From Chiua virens (taxonomy: Eukaryota; Basidiomycota; Agaricomycetes; Boletales; Boletaceae): 64,000 bases of DNA. How positions within the stretch are numbered: the first letter of the stretch is position 1; every line of letters begins with the position of its first letter. Under the pieces are notes generated by a model that saw nothing but the letters and a program-made list of their open reading frames with translations, was not told where the DNA came from and did no database searches. The stretch spans positions 2,976,001 through 3,040,000 of the forward strand of contig JAHNUO010000001.1 of NCBI GenBank assembly GCA_019787685.1, read 5' to 3'. This document shows positions 45,921 through 60,125 of this stretch, piece after piece. The translations under genes were made by a program, and so were the position numbers.

Positions 45921-48900
45921 TATACTAGCAAGCCGGACGAAAGCACCCTCCGGGAGACTGGAAGTTGCCGTCAACGAATGCGACCCCTTGAAGCGGCCAT
46001 CATGTTAGTACAGTACGTACATCGAAGTGTTCGGAACTAGTTCGTATGACTTGTTCACGCTTCGTTGGCCTACGCAGTCGCGGAAGTAAAGAGTCGAATG
46101 ATAAAAAAAGAACGCCACCGAGATCTTGTCCTTGAATGTCACAGTGCAAGCCTGAGTAGCCGGGCATTCGGACGACGCGTGGAAGACTCATTAGGGACCC
46201 GTGTATTCTCACGTCAACTCCGAATGCATTCAATGATTATAATATTGAACAGGTCGGTTCAACGGTTCCCGTAGGTCGGCCGAGTTCTTGATGTCATCAC
46301 TTCAACGTTTTCAAGTCCACGGTCATGATCGTGGTGGAAAGTTATCAGAGCACCGCGTGCATATGTTCGAATGCAGAGTTGGCTTGAATGCAAAAACCCA
46401 CATACTAGTCAGTATGAGGTAACCTTTTACGATGTTTCCCGTGAAAAGGAGAGCGGGTTGATCAGGGCATTCATCGTGATGAGTCATGATGTCATGAAGG
46501 AGCGCGAGTCCGAGTCAGGGCTTCAGCTGAGATTAGGACACCTATATCTCTTGAACGGATTGGAAGTGGGACCGTGCCATCGACAAGCAGGAGTTCGGCA
46601 TGCCGTGAGTCCATCCCCGACAGGAACCCCGATGATAGCCTCAGGGCTCAGCGAAAGCAAAAGCCCAATGCCACTTCGGGTGGTTCCATTGCAAGTTCAT
46701 GGACACCCTACGCCATGCTCTGAGTTCTCAGGCTGGCACGATCGATTACAAGGCACCTCCGCTTTATCCGACGAATCACCATTATCACGGTGGTACGAGA
46801 TCAGATATATTAGGTACGATAGTCATCATTGACCCTGCTTGGGGAAGCCTCCTGACATTGGATATTGGGAGCACTCCATGAAACGCCACTGTGATATGTT
46901 ACTTGGAAAACTTTGGCCACCTAGAATGCACACATGTACATGGAATTTGCACGCACATACTGCAAATCGACCGCCCTGTGGTCGAACAATGACACAATGT
47001 TCGTGTCTGGGCGCCAAGACTGTCTATCGCCTTCCATTTTTGGAAGGAACTTGGAGGGCGGGATCTTGAGGGCGGTTATAATGCCACAGCATGCCATGGA
47101 GTGCTTTCCAAAACGTTTGGGAGCCCTCCATCCGCGACACTTATCCGCAGGGAGATGTACGCTACTCAACCACGCAGTAATAGAATGACATTGACGAAGG
47201 CCATATGGCAGCTTGATGAATGTGATAGGGGAAAAAGTACCTCAAGCTCCTTCCTGGCGTTCTCACCTCCCTTGGCGCAGCATGCCCAGTTGATATAAAG
47301 AGTAGGGGATGGGAACCGAAGACGGAGATACCATCCAGCCCTCCCCTGACCCCGCAAAAGCTCCCTGTTTACCTGTGCAACCCACTAAAACGACATCATC
47401 ACTAAAAGGACATCATGGGTGAACTCGTGGAAAGCTCGCAGACACCTTATATGGCCAATGCATCCCCGCGTTGTGTCAAATCCGGGGTTCGCCACGATAC
47501 GTCTCGCAAACATCACAAAGCTCCTGCTACTAGTGGGCGCGCGCGGTACCACCGTTTGCGAGCAAGTGCCCGCCGCAACGACCATCGAAGGGTTAGACGC
47601 GAGGATGATCGCGGGAGTAGACCCACCACGGAAGAAGAAGACGATGCATCGGAGAAGTGCGGAAGCATGAAACGTAATTGCACCCGCGTTGCAATATTGT
47701 ACCTGCCCCGTTCTCTGGCTTCATCGGTCAGCGATTTGCAATCGCTGTTGAGGGACCGTCAAAAAAGTACGTCTACCATTGAGTTGACTGCTCTGCTCTC
47801 GATACTAATGAGAACAACAGCATGCCACAGCGCTGCGCGTAGAATGATAGGGAAATGGAATGTGTCCAGTCGTCTAAGACTTTGACCATGCACTGGCGCT
47901 AGCGTAAGTGATAAATTGACCGGCGTTCGTCCTCCGAAACTGATGGCATCGCAATAGTTGGGGAGATCGTCTATTCACTGGAGAAGTCAACAAATCTGTA
48001 AGATAGCATATGGTCTCGGCATCGATGGAGGGGGTAATAAGAAGTCTCAACCATGCATGGCTATGCCCTGCAGTTTTGAGAACGTCAGAAAATAGGAGTA
48101 CGCTAACACCAAGTATTAATGTATAAATAATTGAACCCACCAATCAGATATTAATGATTGTACACGTTGCACGGAGTCAACTTTTTCATCCGGAGACCCT
48201 GGTGAGAGACACGTGACAATCGATTCAAACTACAAATCGATACGATCAGCCTCTCCTACCTTAGAAAGAGGATCTGGAAGTCAACTCACCAGCGTCATCG
48301 GTCCCCACCGCCAAACGAGCCTGGACTGCGACCGCGAGTATGCGTCAGGCTGATAGGCTAGAGCTACGTCACCTCGAGGTGCAAAACCAACCCTGAGTGT
48401 ACCCACGATAACCCAGGGAGGGGCGAAACTCGCTCCAAACTGGGTAGAATTACAGGTAAAATGCGGACAACTCGAGGCGAGCGAGGTTGCATATACGGAA
48501 AGTAATCAATCCTGAAATCAGGGATGAGATCTGTGGGACGACAAGTGACAAATGACAAGTGATGCGTGAAATCAAAGTGAAGACCCAAGGAGAGAATTAA
48601 AATGACAAACAGGCAGCTTGAAACGTTTGATTGGCATGTTTAGGAGACGTTCCAAGAGACGACAAATGATAGTGTGCAAGGGTGACTTGTGATGCGACGC
48701 GGGGACAGGTAGAAATGGCGGGTTTCATTCCAAGAAGTTTCAGAGAGGGAGTGCCTGACATGCCTGTTTCAAGGTGTTCTCAGCTTTCATCGAGAATGGG
48801 ACGTGTAAGACATGAGCCCGGTTTGTAGGCAGACCGTGACGGTCATGAACTGCAACGATGCACGGCAGAATCAGAAAAAACTGTATGGGAAACGGAATAA

Positions 48901-51900
48901 TCATTGGGCAAGTGCACATCGTTGCAATCCACGATGTTTAAATGGCTCGCGCTGCATCGCTGCTAAACTCGATGGGGATCCAGAAAAGAAGACGTCGTGA
49001 ATTACGGCGAAACCGAGCAAGCAAACTGATGGGATCGCCAACATGTTGAATCCGATGTGGCTGGTCATGTGCCCCACTCAATAGAAATTATTGAATGGCA
49101 AGCCCGACGTGATGCTCGTTTACGTCTTCGGACGGGAGTTTGTCACGATAAGCAATTTTTTTCCCGATTTGTGTGAGATTTCGCGTCAGCAGAGAGAGAG
49201 ACCAGATTGTGGCGTCTGCATTAAGCAAACGTGAGGTTAATCGAATCAAGAACGCCGTGTGAACGCCCAAGAGATCAAGCACAACATATCAACCTGTACT
49301 CACTTTTACGTTCCTCCTCGAGAGTTGGCCGATCTGATGGAGAAAACACAAAGGCTGACATGGATGGGTGTGGATTCATTATGTGAAGACACAGTCAGGG
49401 AAGAAAAGAAGCCCCGCTCGCACTCCACCTTCCTGATCTCAATTTGCATGTCATCGCCGAAATAATAATGTTCTGGCTGCGGCGAAACGCCAATCTCGCA
49501 GCCGTGCTATCGAAGCGGTGTGTGCAGGGGCGCGTTGAGCCTGGGTCGGAGTTGAGACGGAAAGGGAGAGATGTAGCACAGACCGATCGACTCTCCAACG
49601 GCGTCTAGGCTCGAAGCCGGCCCGATTCAACATAGACTGTCCATTTCCAAATCCGTCCAAACATCTCCCACACTCGACGTCCACCTACATCGTGAACAAG
49701 TTGGCTGGCGAATCTGAAACGCCCGCAATCATTGAATCAAGAAGTTTGCCAAGTCTTGGGATGACTCCGAAGCTTGATCGGGTGGTACGATACACCTTTT
49801 TATTCTTCACAGCACCGCCGCAGCAGAACTTCACCCCTCCAGCCGTCGATGTTGCCAATGCTATCCTCCAACCGGCTACTCCAATGATCCGCACAAGTGC
49901 AGCTATGTATTGGATTCCATAGCACATTTACTGAATGAAATGGAATGACCTCCAGTCTTCCCTTGCGGACATGCTCTCCTGCTGTGAACCGTCCCATCCT
50001 GTGTCAGACGCAACAACGCCGCTGCCGGTGTAGAACACACTGAAACGCCTGCAGCCTCAGGTCAAAGATACTCCAGCAGTGCCCCGTCTTCCCCTCGGAA
50101 CAGCGTTCATCATCACGAAGGACCTACCAATGCAAGCATTCACCGAATCGGATATGAAAAAATGTAATCAAGTGCCCAATGCCAAAATCCCCCGAGATGA
50201 AACCCGGGGGTGTGCGCGCGCGCCAAGATTCTGGGGGTCCGACAAGCTAGGAGGTGATGCTCAAAGAAGGAGGGGACGGGCCAACAAGCACGCCTCCAAC
50301 TCCGCACACGCCCCGTGGGTGTACATAGGGGCCGATACCATGAGGCGACGGCGCGCCGGACACACACACGCACAGTGTCTTTCTGCGCAGTGTGAACCAC
50401 CATACCCTCTTTGAGGACCACCGAGATAGGTGACCTGCCCTCGAATCAGATTCGCGACTTGAACGTGATCACAATGTGATACGCACACGGAATCGAAACA
50501 CGGACACGCGTCGCGCACGTTACATCGCACATCGCTTCACTGATCCTCGTCCCCGTGCGCACGCGTTATCCTCTTTCTGATCACGTTTCGTCTTGGCCAC
50601 TATGCCAATCTCACCCCGGATCATCCTTTTTGCAGAAATGAGATGCGTCATGCTTTGGCGTGGTATCTCATTCTTTGGTTTGAGCTTCTAGTTTTTCCTA
50701 AAGCCTATTGAGGGTGGGAAATACGATGTGGGTGCCATTCATCATTTTGTGTTCTTGACAACTTCCTGTGCGAGGTCCGTTTGTAAGTGGGTGATGAATG
50801 GAAAGGGGCCCTGCTTCTCCGCGGAGCACTAGGCCGAATAGGCGCGTCATAGCAAAGTTTTAGGTGTCGACTGTGGGAAATGGTGCTTTACCAGTTCACC
50901 GATATTTCCTTAGAAGGAGAGGAAGCCTCGAAGCGAGCCGAATAGGCGCGTCGTCCGAGCAAATCCGTGATAAGATAACAACAACGGAAGAGGAAACGAC
51001 TTGGGATCATGACGATGCCAAACACTGGTCGTACTAGCAAGCGAAAATACAAGCTACTTTCTCCTTGAGACGATGTCAGCACTGGCACTTACATAGACGA
51101 CCTACTGAATCAGATCGGGTGCTCCCACTTCACTGGCGCATCAGGAAATCGGTGAAGTGATTACATGCCTAGATACTGATGATATTCCCTGATATATATA
51201 TGAAATTTGATTCTAGGCAAAAAATGAAGCACCCAGCCATTATCTACATGTAAAATGTATAAGATCTGGCTAGTTTACATAATTTGTGATGTAAGAATAT
51301 CTAGGAATATCATCACTTGGCAGCGATTTAGTCTGTGGGAATATGTTCGGTCAACCACCTAGGTCCATGCTTAACATTGTTGTAGCCCGTTTCGAGAACA
51401 TGGGGCGCAACTAATCGTGATGGCGACCGGCAAGAGTGACCAATGACGGAGAAAAGAAAAGAGTCCCGTGCATCTAACAATCATGATGAACATTTGAACA
51501 AACCCCACCCTCTTTATTTTTGTCGGCATCGCCGTGACAATAGCGTTAGCTGGCCCTGACCACATCACCGCAGTAGGGTTCAGATAATCGAAAATGAATG
51601 GAGATGTCCGAGATGAAATCAGATACCCCTGTCCGAGTCATTCCTTCCCCTTGCCACAGAAATGGGCGCGACAGATAATCATCGATAGAACGATGCGAGC
51701 AGCCGGACAGTGTTGTCTATCTCGGAAGGCCCGGGCGGGTTTTGTTCGATACGATCTATCATGTCTTCAATAGAAGGAATGGGAAAAACACCTCGTCCGG
51801 TGCGGTGACGGTTCCAGGGTGTGGATGCATCGATGAGCAATATCAGAGGTCTGTGACATCACATCAGTCAGCTATCTGACCCATGCCCTTGTCAACCTTG

Positions 51901-54900
51901 TTTCTCCCGCGTTCCAAACCAATGATACAGCCGTTTGTGCTGAGCTCGGGCTGATTACAAATGATTGGCTGATCGTCAGTGTAGTGTCATCTTGATGACC
52001 ACATTACGTCCGAGTCGGTACGAGTCATCACCGGTCCCTCGGGATAGACGTCTTTCGGCGTACTACGCGTCCCCAACAAGCGTTAAACCTTGTTTGAAGG
52101 CATGTTTCCAGAATCACTGGGCCTGTGCCGGACAAGACCCCCCCCCTTCGTATCACCGCAGACATAGATTAATCCATGACAACCGTGGAATAACGACTCG
52201 GACGCAGAGATAAGAACACTTGGCGCGGGCTTTGCGAGCACAAAATCCGCTTGCGGGGCCATCAGATCAATGATCCTGTGCAAATATTGAAAGAGAGCTT
52301 TTGTACCTATGTCGTCGGTGCCAGTGGGATATCGAAGGGTTCCCCACACCATTATCGCCATATTTTAGAGTATGAGTTGACATTGACGACATCGAACGAT
52401 ACTGATATGCCCCAATGTAGATTGCGAATCGCGTGCGTAATCGAGGCGTATTTCCGCTCCAACACACGGGATATGATGACGAATGGACAGGTGATGGGAA
52501 TTATCAGAACAGATGTGAATGACAATGACCGGCACCGCCTATCAACATCACCTCTCGAAACAACTCGGGCATCATATTGTCTTTCTCATTGACTACCTTG
52601 TATTTATCATCCCCATCTTTGGAGATTCCGCGAAGCAAGGAGAGAACCTAACACAGACTCGGCGTTACTCATCTCCCCATCATAACGAGCACATGGATAG
52701 CCTCTCCCACCAACGGTCATCCAGGAACGACGCGCGAGACTGAGCGGTAACTCTCTTGGAGACCGGAGAAAAGACCGGAAGGAGAGGGAAACGATGGCAC
52801 GAGATCGCGATGCGTGAGTATCGGAGAGATGATTCCGTGCTTTCCCGGGATGGTGCGAGTGCAACGAGTGACCCGTGGACGTGTTACGTGTGGAACGATG
52901 AGCGACGGGCTCCTCAGCCGGGATTGGGTGCTGCGTCCGGATTGTCCCTAATTCCGACCCGGTATTTGCCCGGTATCTATACCCATACCAATATCTCTTG
53001 ATCATGTTTATCTAGACAACTTGTCAGCACGATTCTATGAACGACTCGAACATGCGGTGCTTACCGGCGTAGGGTTCCTATAGTCCTGCGTCTGGAATCC
53101 CACATCGATGGGATAGGATGGCCAACTTTGGATCGCGGTCATTAAAAAGAAGAGGGCTGCGGTATCAGTCCATTGGGCCATTGGCCACTACGGGTTTAGT
53201 TGGGAATCGAAGATAAGATTATATTGGTCCATGGATACGTGTGCGTATGCCCGAGGAACGCGGGCCGAGAACGAGGGAAAAGGGGGAGGGCGCAAGATCT
53301 GTCAGTGGGCTAGCCCTGGGCGAGATGGGGTGAGGATGGGTGAAGGATGGGTGTCGTCACTGCGGATTCCACGTCCGAAATAAGGGTAGGTGGAGCGATA
53401 GGCCGCCAAATAGGATGGGCAACTGTGGGTTTCAATCATTCTATGGAGATGAAAGGACCGGGAGAAACCGGCCGGAGGACGTTCCGGATTGGTGTACCGC
53501 AACATCCGCACTACCATTTTCAAGCGGGGGGTCGCCGATCTGTCAGTGTCAAGTGTGACTGCGCGTCAGAGCTGGCAGTTGGATTGCACTGGCATGTGAT
53601 TGATGTGCGGGCCCAATTCGAAAGGAATGGCTGGTCGCCGTGGCGTGGTGGATGTAGATTGGAGACTTCGCCACACACGGCTGGAATGAGTTCGCCACTT
53701 TGCGGTGGTTCAGTTGGAGAGCAGACCCAACCAGAAACGACTTTATGGTATACGTCCGATTGGAAATGTGGGGAAGAGAACTCCTTGAGCACTGCTGCGA
53801 GACAGGAGTATCCATTAAGGCCTACAGCAGTGCCTGATATGCTGCAAATAGGCGCATCCTTACATCGTTTATCGCACAGCATCATCTGGGGAAACCGTGG
53901 AACCGTGGAACCGTGGAAGGCATTCCTCCAGACGCAACCAAATCGGTAATCTTGGCGAGTTAGGCGTCAAGCTGTGAAGATGGTGTGATCAAAGCGAGAG
54001 AAACGTGCGGATCGATTGACCGTGATGCTACGTGTTCACAAAATGCACAGGTGGCGGGTCTGGACATGTCATGGATGTAAGATGATCCATCGATGAGATT
54101 GTGAAGTGATCATCGTTGGGTGGATGATAGATACACGTGCGGACAAAGGAGAGGATCATGACGCCAAGATGGATACGCCTGACTCGCGTGGTCTTGGGGT
54201 TTGTAGACCAAGAATGCCGAAAAAGGAGAGGCGTCTATGACCCTGCGCCCTCCACGAAGGGCTCCCACAGGTACGGTATTGCGGGACGAAGGAACGAGAA
54301 GACAATAGAATGAGAGCCAAGCCTGGAAGGGGAATTATGCAGCTACCCCTCTACAGAAACCCCTTTCTATCGAGAAGAACGGATGTAGTAAACGACGAGT
54401 ATGGGGTTCAAGGCTATTCAATGGTCTATTCACTAGCTAGTACTAACTGACAAATGTGTACTGCGCTTATTGTTCGATATCTCCGATGGGCCGTGGTCGG
54501 TCCAAGACGTGTGCTTATGGATTCCACGGCCTTGCAGGAAACACACGACACCTCCAAAAATACAGGAAAAGCGCACTGGATGTTGGAGAGGGAGAGGGAA
54601 TTGGGCGAGTGGGTTGTAGGGCGGAAATGAGGCATTCCCGTTGGATGGCCTCCCTGGAACGATTCGGAGCAGGGAAGGGATTCTCTGAGAGGAAGGCTGC
54701 CATGAGGAACGAGAGGAGGCTATAGATAGGTTTTGCGCTAATCCTACGGGACGCAGACGCCGGAGGAGTGACATATGTAGTGATCTTATCTATATTGCCG
54801 GGTTGCGATAATCTATTCTTTATGGATCGAGCACAAGAGCACGATAAAAATAAATGAACGAATGACTATCAAAACGCGAATAATTTAGTGAGGACAAAGA

Positions 54901-55592
54901 CACGAGTGAGACCAATGGTTGATATACATCATTTAGTGTTTCGATGGAAGAGTCAAAGAGATTGCTGTAACAAAGGGAGTGTCCGCGGCATTTTCAAAGG
55001 AGCGAATCAACACAGGATGGGCACATATGGAGAGGTCGGTGGACAAATTGTAGCGACGTGTAAAATGAGGATTAAACCCGATAAGTGAAAGATTGGTACT
55101 GTGTATGAAAGTGGATTTATGTGGGGGGTGTATATACCGGATATGGAGACAAGGCATGGACCGAGACCGAAGCCGATCTGGCGGAGAGGGGTGAGTCAGC
55201 TACGGCACGGTAGAGCGTCGGGGTGAGCCGGGGGAAGAAGCAGTAGTAGCGTTGTGATGGGGTGCATCGGATTGCGATAATCACTGTTGACAGGGCTGGG
55301 CATGCCTGGGGGGTGAGGTGGGGAACGTGTTGAAAGGGGGATCCGGATATGGAGATGTACGGCGAATGGGACGGGTGTCGCACGTGAGGCGGGATCTGAG
55401 ATGCGGTATTCGTTGAATGGCTCGATTTGGGAATGGGGTTGAACTGCTTATGGAATGATTACACACGGGTTCTGAATACTCCCCGACCACATTTTCGTTC
55501 TTTGTGTGTCTCTGTCTTTGTCAAGATGCTATATAATCCCGCTCCCTTCCGCCCGCTGTCCCCCTCCCTTCCCTCAGGCGTACCCTTCTGCG
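45921..55592. other. 9.7-kb gene-poor stretch
   Basis: No gene is recognised on either strand. The longest open frames are 46371-46832 (+), 47415-47885 (+), 53347-53949 (+, 200 codons) and 54433-54774 (-, 113 codons). All lack motifs and are overlapped by equally long frames on the other strand. Minor features are AACCGTGG three times in tandem at 53893-53916 and two copies of GCCGAATAGGCGCGTC at about 50832 and 50938. The stretch may hold decayed genes, non-coding RNAs or genes of unknown families. Confidence 0.4.
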
Positions 55593-56470
55593 ATGCCACA
55601 CCTCCCCACTGTCTTCCTCGACGACGGTACCCCAATGTTCCCCTCAGACAACGCTTCCTCATCTAGCTCTTCCCCCCCTTCCCCACCCGCACTTCGCCAC
55701 CGTCTAAGGCGAAAGCGATCACCCTCACCCACATCCCGCTACACTTCTCACCTTTACTCAACACCAGCCCCTCGCCCATACTCCCCCTCATCGCGCGAGG
55801 CAGATATCGCACGTCTGCTCGACCCCGCCTACGCATCTCCCGTCCCAAACTCACCCCTCTCCAAGGCCAAAATGGTCCTTAAGGAGGTTTATGTCGACCA
55901 TCGTGGCGATTTTCACGACCCCGATTACCGCGATTTCCCCCCTTTCGTGCATTCACGACAACCCCGTTGGGAACGTGCTTACGGCGACGATGACGACGAC
56001 GACGACGACGACGATTGCGAGCTCGTCCAGCCCCGTTCCTCATTTGACCAACGACACAGACAATCCTGCAGTGTCACCTACCATTCTCCCCCCGTCTACT
56101 ATCCCTACGAGGAGCCTTCTTCGTACGAATCGCGTTATTTGGCGGAAGACGAAGACGAAGAGGCAGACCAACTCGAGCGCGCGCCGCTCAAGGAAAGGTC
56201 TTTTTACTGCCGCTCTGGGTCGCCTACGAAGCGGCCCAAGGCACAAGATGAGAAACCCTCCCCCACTTCGGAAGGAGACCATGTGATTCAAGCTGACTCA
56301 GAGTGGACGTGAGTTCTGCTCTCTTCCTCTTCTCTCATTTCCTGAGATCCATTTTCCACAGCCCTACGTGCACTCAGAGTCTTCGCCGCCATTGGCAAGC
56401 CATTTCGCTTAGCTTCCGTTTCAGTCTCTTCAGAACGAAACGAAGACTGCGGCGTCATATGACGGGTTGA
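55593..56470 (+). CDS. Agaricomycete-specific hypothetical protein, acidic, with basic C-terminal helix
   Basis: Function unknown. Two exons, 55593-56308 and 56362-56470, joined by a GTGAGT-CACAG intron, give 274 residues. The start at MPHLPTVFLDDGTPMFPSD is preferred over the upstream in-frame ATG at 55506, because the upstream part is low-complexity promoter-like sequence. Features: Ser-rich and Pro-rich N-terminus, a conserved-looking MVLKEVYVDHRGDFHDPDYR segment, an Asp run of about 10 residues (GAC/GAT repeat near 55987-56015), an acidic EDEDEEADQLERAPLKERSF segment, and a basic amphipathic tail SLRRHWQAISLSFRFSLF then RTKRRLRRHM. I recall similar tails in other mushroom hypotheticals. 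The clean intron that preserves this tail supports a real gene. Confidence 0.7.
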
Positions 56471-58861
56471 GCAAGTCTTCCCCGTTCCCGTCCATCCTAG
56501 CGCTCCACTGCGCGTATTGTATATGCAATCCCATTTTTCGCGCGTTTGCCGCTGAGGGAACCCGCGACCTATGCACTCCCTCATCCTCATTGGACATGGG
56601 ACATGTCGCGCCACGCGCTCCCTTCTCAGATCCGCATGCGCCACACAATCTTCTCACCACCGTATTGCACCCTTGACGTCGCCGCCGCGTCCCATGTGGT
56701 TTTTCCACACGATGCCCTCGAGGCTATCAATCATCCTATTTCATTGCCGATGCAATGCTTGTAGGACTCTTATTCGTTTTCGCAGTTTCATATTATTGTT
56801 GGATTGGCATCATTTTACATCCTTCCATTCACGCGGCGCATTATGCATTTTCGTCCACATTGCTACCTTTCACATGGAACAGTATCTATTTTCATCTATC
56901 GAGGTCCCCAGGAGGGTTACCGTTTGGAACGAAACAGGGCAAGGAGAACTAGAAACACCACCCACGAGTGGAACGGATCTCACGAGTTGTATAGCATAGC
57001 TACTCTTGCGAAGAATGAAACGAAATGAAATATTTTCTACGCTTGTGAGGTCAGCGAACCGAGTTTGAATCATAGAATGCAATTATTGCAACTGTGTGTA
57101 CGCTAGTTATTGCTTTCTCTATGCTTACTCTCGAGTTATGGAAGTTTGCGATGCCAATCAACAATGGAGCATATCAGTGTTCTCGCGATAGATCGTGGAC
57201 TTTCGGCGGGTGTTTCATCGTTCTACTGTCATTCATCGTTCTAGTCTAAGCCAAACCGAGCGACTTGATACTCACATGAGCCCCGTCAGGATTCCGTAAC
57301 CCGCGGTTGTGTCTCGACATCATTTCTTCCCTCCGAACAAGACGCACCGTGCCACCGCGCATTCTTCTCGACCCTTGCAGGATCTCCGTCAAATACACCA
57401 AGTTTGGCACTTGACCATGTGCAATGCAGTAGACCCGAGACTTCAAGACGTGGTCCGGGTGTATGGTAAGCTTATGCAACTTCATAAATTCTCGGCCAAG
57501 TCTTGCTAGAAGATCTGTCAAACTACGGCATCCGCCGGATATCTCATCTCTTTTGAAATTTGGTTCAGGTAAGCTGGCCCCGGCTGGTCGCGACATGACA
57601 CGACCAATGGCAATACGCGTCAGCCACACACGAAACTTTAGACTGCCAGCAAATACACGTCGGCTCAAATCGACCGATTCCAGAAATCCAAGAAATCAAA
57701 CGCATCAAACATGCGTCGAGCGCGTCTCTGTTTTTTACGTGTCGTGTTTTCTTATCTTTCAAGCACGACAGGTCGGTGGCGCCACAGTCGGCCTGTCGGT
57801 AGTTCGAATCCAGAAAGTTCAAAGAACAAGTGGGCGCGTGGGGTGGGGCGGTGTGTCACACTATATTTTATTATCCATATTCGTGTCTAACGTCTCCTCT
57901 CTTTGACACGCGCCCGCGCTGCGCGTAGCTCTATCTTCGTTATCCGAACACGATCCCGAACGCAAATGCGAAAAAAGCGGGCGCATATCTCTATCAGCCC
58001 GGAATTTTTTAAAGTTTCATCCTCGCCCGCCCTGATACGTTCTTCCCTGCAATGGAAAGTGGTCAACTTTTTGGGGACCCTGAACACTCGCTTGATCCGG
58101 GGCCAGACGCCGCCGACCGACGTCGACAGGCTATCGGCTTTTTTCCCCTCGCTTCTCGCAAAACCCACCCGGACGGAACGAATTCAGAACTTATCAGCAT
58201 TTATCGTACCCGAGTCTCGTGCTGCCGCATCATGGCCCAAAGCCCGTCCGTCATAATCTAGACTCTTGGTTATATAAATGGGACAAGCGCACCCTCAAGA
58301 TGCAGATCGGCCGCGTTCGCTGTCTGATCGCGAGCGGTTGGCGAGCAGACGATCGTCGAATTTTGTGATATGATCGCGAGGTAATCTCCTTCTGCGTAAA
58401 TTGGCCGTCAGTCCAACTGAAGAGCCCACATCCCCATGGTGGGGACGTTGGGTGTGGAGATATTCAAATCAGTCAAGCCGTTGACAAGGCACACCGGGTG
58501 CTGCATACGTGCGTGAAATTTACGTCGAATTAGACAGGCAAACTTTTCGATATGGACATATTCACAGGTGTCTCTGAAGACCTCGTGTGGGTTATGCTAG
58601 TACCTGAGCAAGATCACTGCGTTACAGTGTGCTAGGGAGCCCCGCAAACCTGACATGTGGCCGCCCTAGAATGCAACTCTCCGTTATGCATGTGTTTTCT
58701 TTCGTCTTGTCCTTGTTGCCCTCGAACGTTTCACTGACAGGTCTGGATTGCAACACGATCCTGGTGCGGGCCCATCTCCTGTGTTGCCAAGCGACCTTTC
58801 GGAGATAATCTGCTTACGGCGTTGAAATTTTTACTTTTTCTTACTCAATTCTTTGATCATA
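56471..58861. other. Spacer, no gene recognised
   Basis: Open frames at 57246-57668 (-), 57463-57906 (+) and 57903-58256 (+) overlap or abut one another and show no recognised motif. A TATATAA sequence near 58270 could be a core promoter, but no gene was identified downstream of it. Confidence 0.35.
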
Positions 58862-60125
58862 TCAACGGTCGTAAGTACCTCTGGCTGGCTGTTTAGGGTG
58901 GGTTACCCTTTTCTTTCCGTTGTTGGCGGGATGTGACTGATCGACGTAAACCCCATCAGCGGCGGCATATTGAGAAGTCCTGGCACGCCCTTTGCGCACG
59001 TCCGCCTTGGAGACCCCAATGTTTTCATTCATGAGGACATTTACACCCAATCCAGGGTATTTTTTCTCATCAATCCTGTGGTTGCGATATCCAAACAAGC
59101 TTGGCACCATCAAATCATTCAATATTTGGTAAGGCGGGTCTGATGTCGGTCAACTTCGGGATGAAAGAAGACTTGGCTGGACCAGGGCTCCACTGACGCG
59201 TGGTAATCGTCTGTTTTTCGAGTATTGAACGCTTCCCAGGATGTTGGCGCAAAAAGCCTTGCTGTCCGTCAAACCTGTGTTGTATCCATTCCTTCTTTTG
59301 AATCTTTCTACACCACATATGTTGGAAGTTCCGGTATCGGAACTTGTTCTTCTCCCGGCCCGCCGCGTGTCCACAGCAATAACCTGTTTTATCATATCTA
59401 ACCGAACGCTTCACAGCACGACGTAACCTCGTCATGCCATTCCTTCATTTCCCTTTCATTTCCATCAATGTTGGGGCAAAGTCTTGACTTCAGGACGCAC
59501 GTTATGGTTGAGCCTGTTACCTCGACGCCTGTACGACGGCTATCTGTTGTCGATTCGTACCTGACTTACCAGGCCCCGCGGCGTCTTTGCGTCTAACTTG
59601 CCGGGCGATACTTTACTTTTGCAAGACCTAGTCATCGTGAACCACGCTCGTTTCATTCCCGCGCACACGGGATGAGGAAAACCTCCCAAAAAAAGTGGTT
59701 TTGCCTCGCGGATCCCGCATGGTCACACACTTATCAACCTTTTTCGGGGCAATATAGTATCCGACTGGTCGATGGCGCCTTCGAGGAAGAAGCTGTATTG
59801 GGGTCGTTTCCCTGAATAGTCCTCCTGTTTCCCCTTGAATGCTGTGCGCGACTGCGGAACTAATTTGAAGGTTTCCGTGCCCCTATTTCCAGTGTCTTGT
59901 CAAACAAAACCATCCTGTAGGTTCCAGAAAGACGTGTTCTCTGCGTGCGTCTCCCTTTGTCTGCCGAATGGTGGTTTGTCATCGCGTTCCAAGTTTTCGA
60001 ATCTGCTTTTTGCGGCTGCCCATGGTTCGATGATAGTCATAGCCTATGGCGATGCGACCTTTGAACATCCACTTCGACGTCCGATCGTTGCCTCTCATCT
60101 GATCCAAACCGTGGCGTTCCTGTGA
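58862..60125 (-). pseudogene. Possible decayed coding region, family unknown
   Basis: On the minus strand, protein-like stretches appear in shifting frames. The clearest is VPSLFGYRNHRIDEKKYPGL then QYAAADGVYVDQSHPANNG (58862-59122). Upstream of it lie DIRPALPNIE, NKFRYRNFQHMWCRKIQKKE (59115-59435) and, further on, DYSGKRPQYSFFLEGAIDQS (about 59760-59830). Composition and length suggest remnants of one gene broken by frameshifts and stops, but I do not recognise the family and cannot exclude chance. Confidence 0.25.

Noticed and set aside
47874..48143. Minus-strand frame starting with a hydrophobic segment (IIYTLILGVSVLLF)
   Set aside because: A single hydrophobic stretch with no further helices or family motif around it. 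It could not be tied to a membrane-protein family.
53347..53949. 200-codon open frame on the plus strand
   Set aside because: It has no recognisable motif, no signal peptide and no intron signature, and long opposing frames lie on the other strand (53520-53885). GC-rich chance openness explains it.
57800..57815. tRNA B-box-like AGTTCGAATCC
   Set aside because: There is no matching A box, no acceptor-stem pairing and no cloverleaf around it. The GGTTTGAATCCC near 62693 fails for the same reasons.
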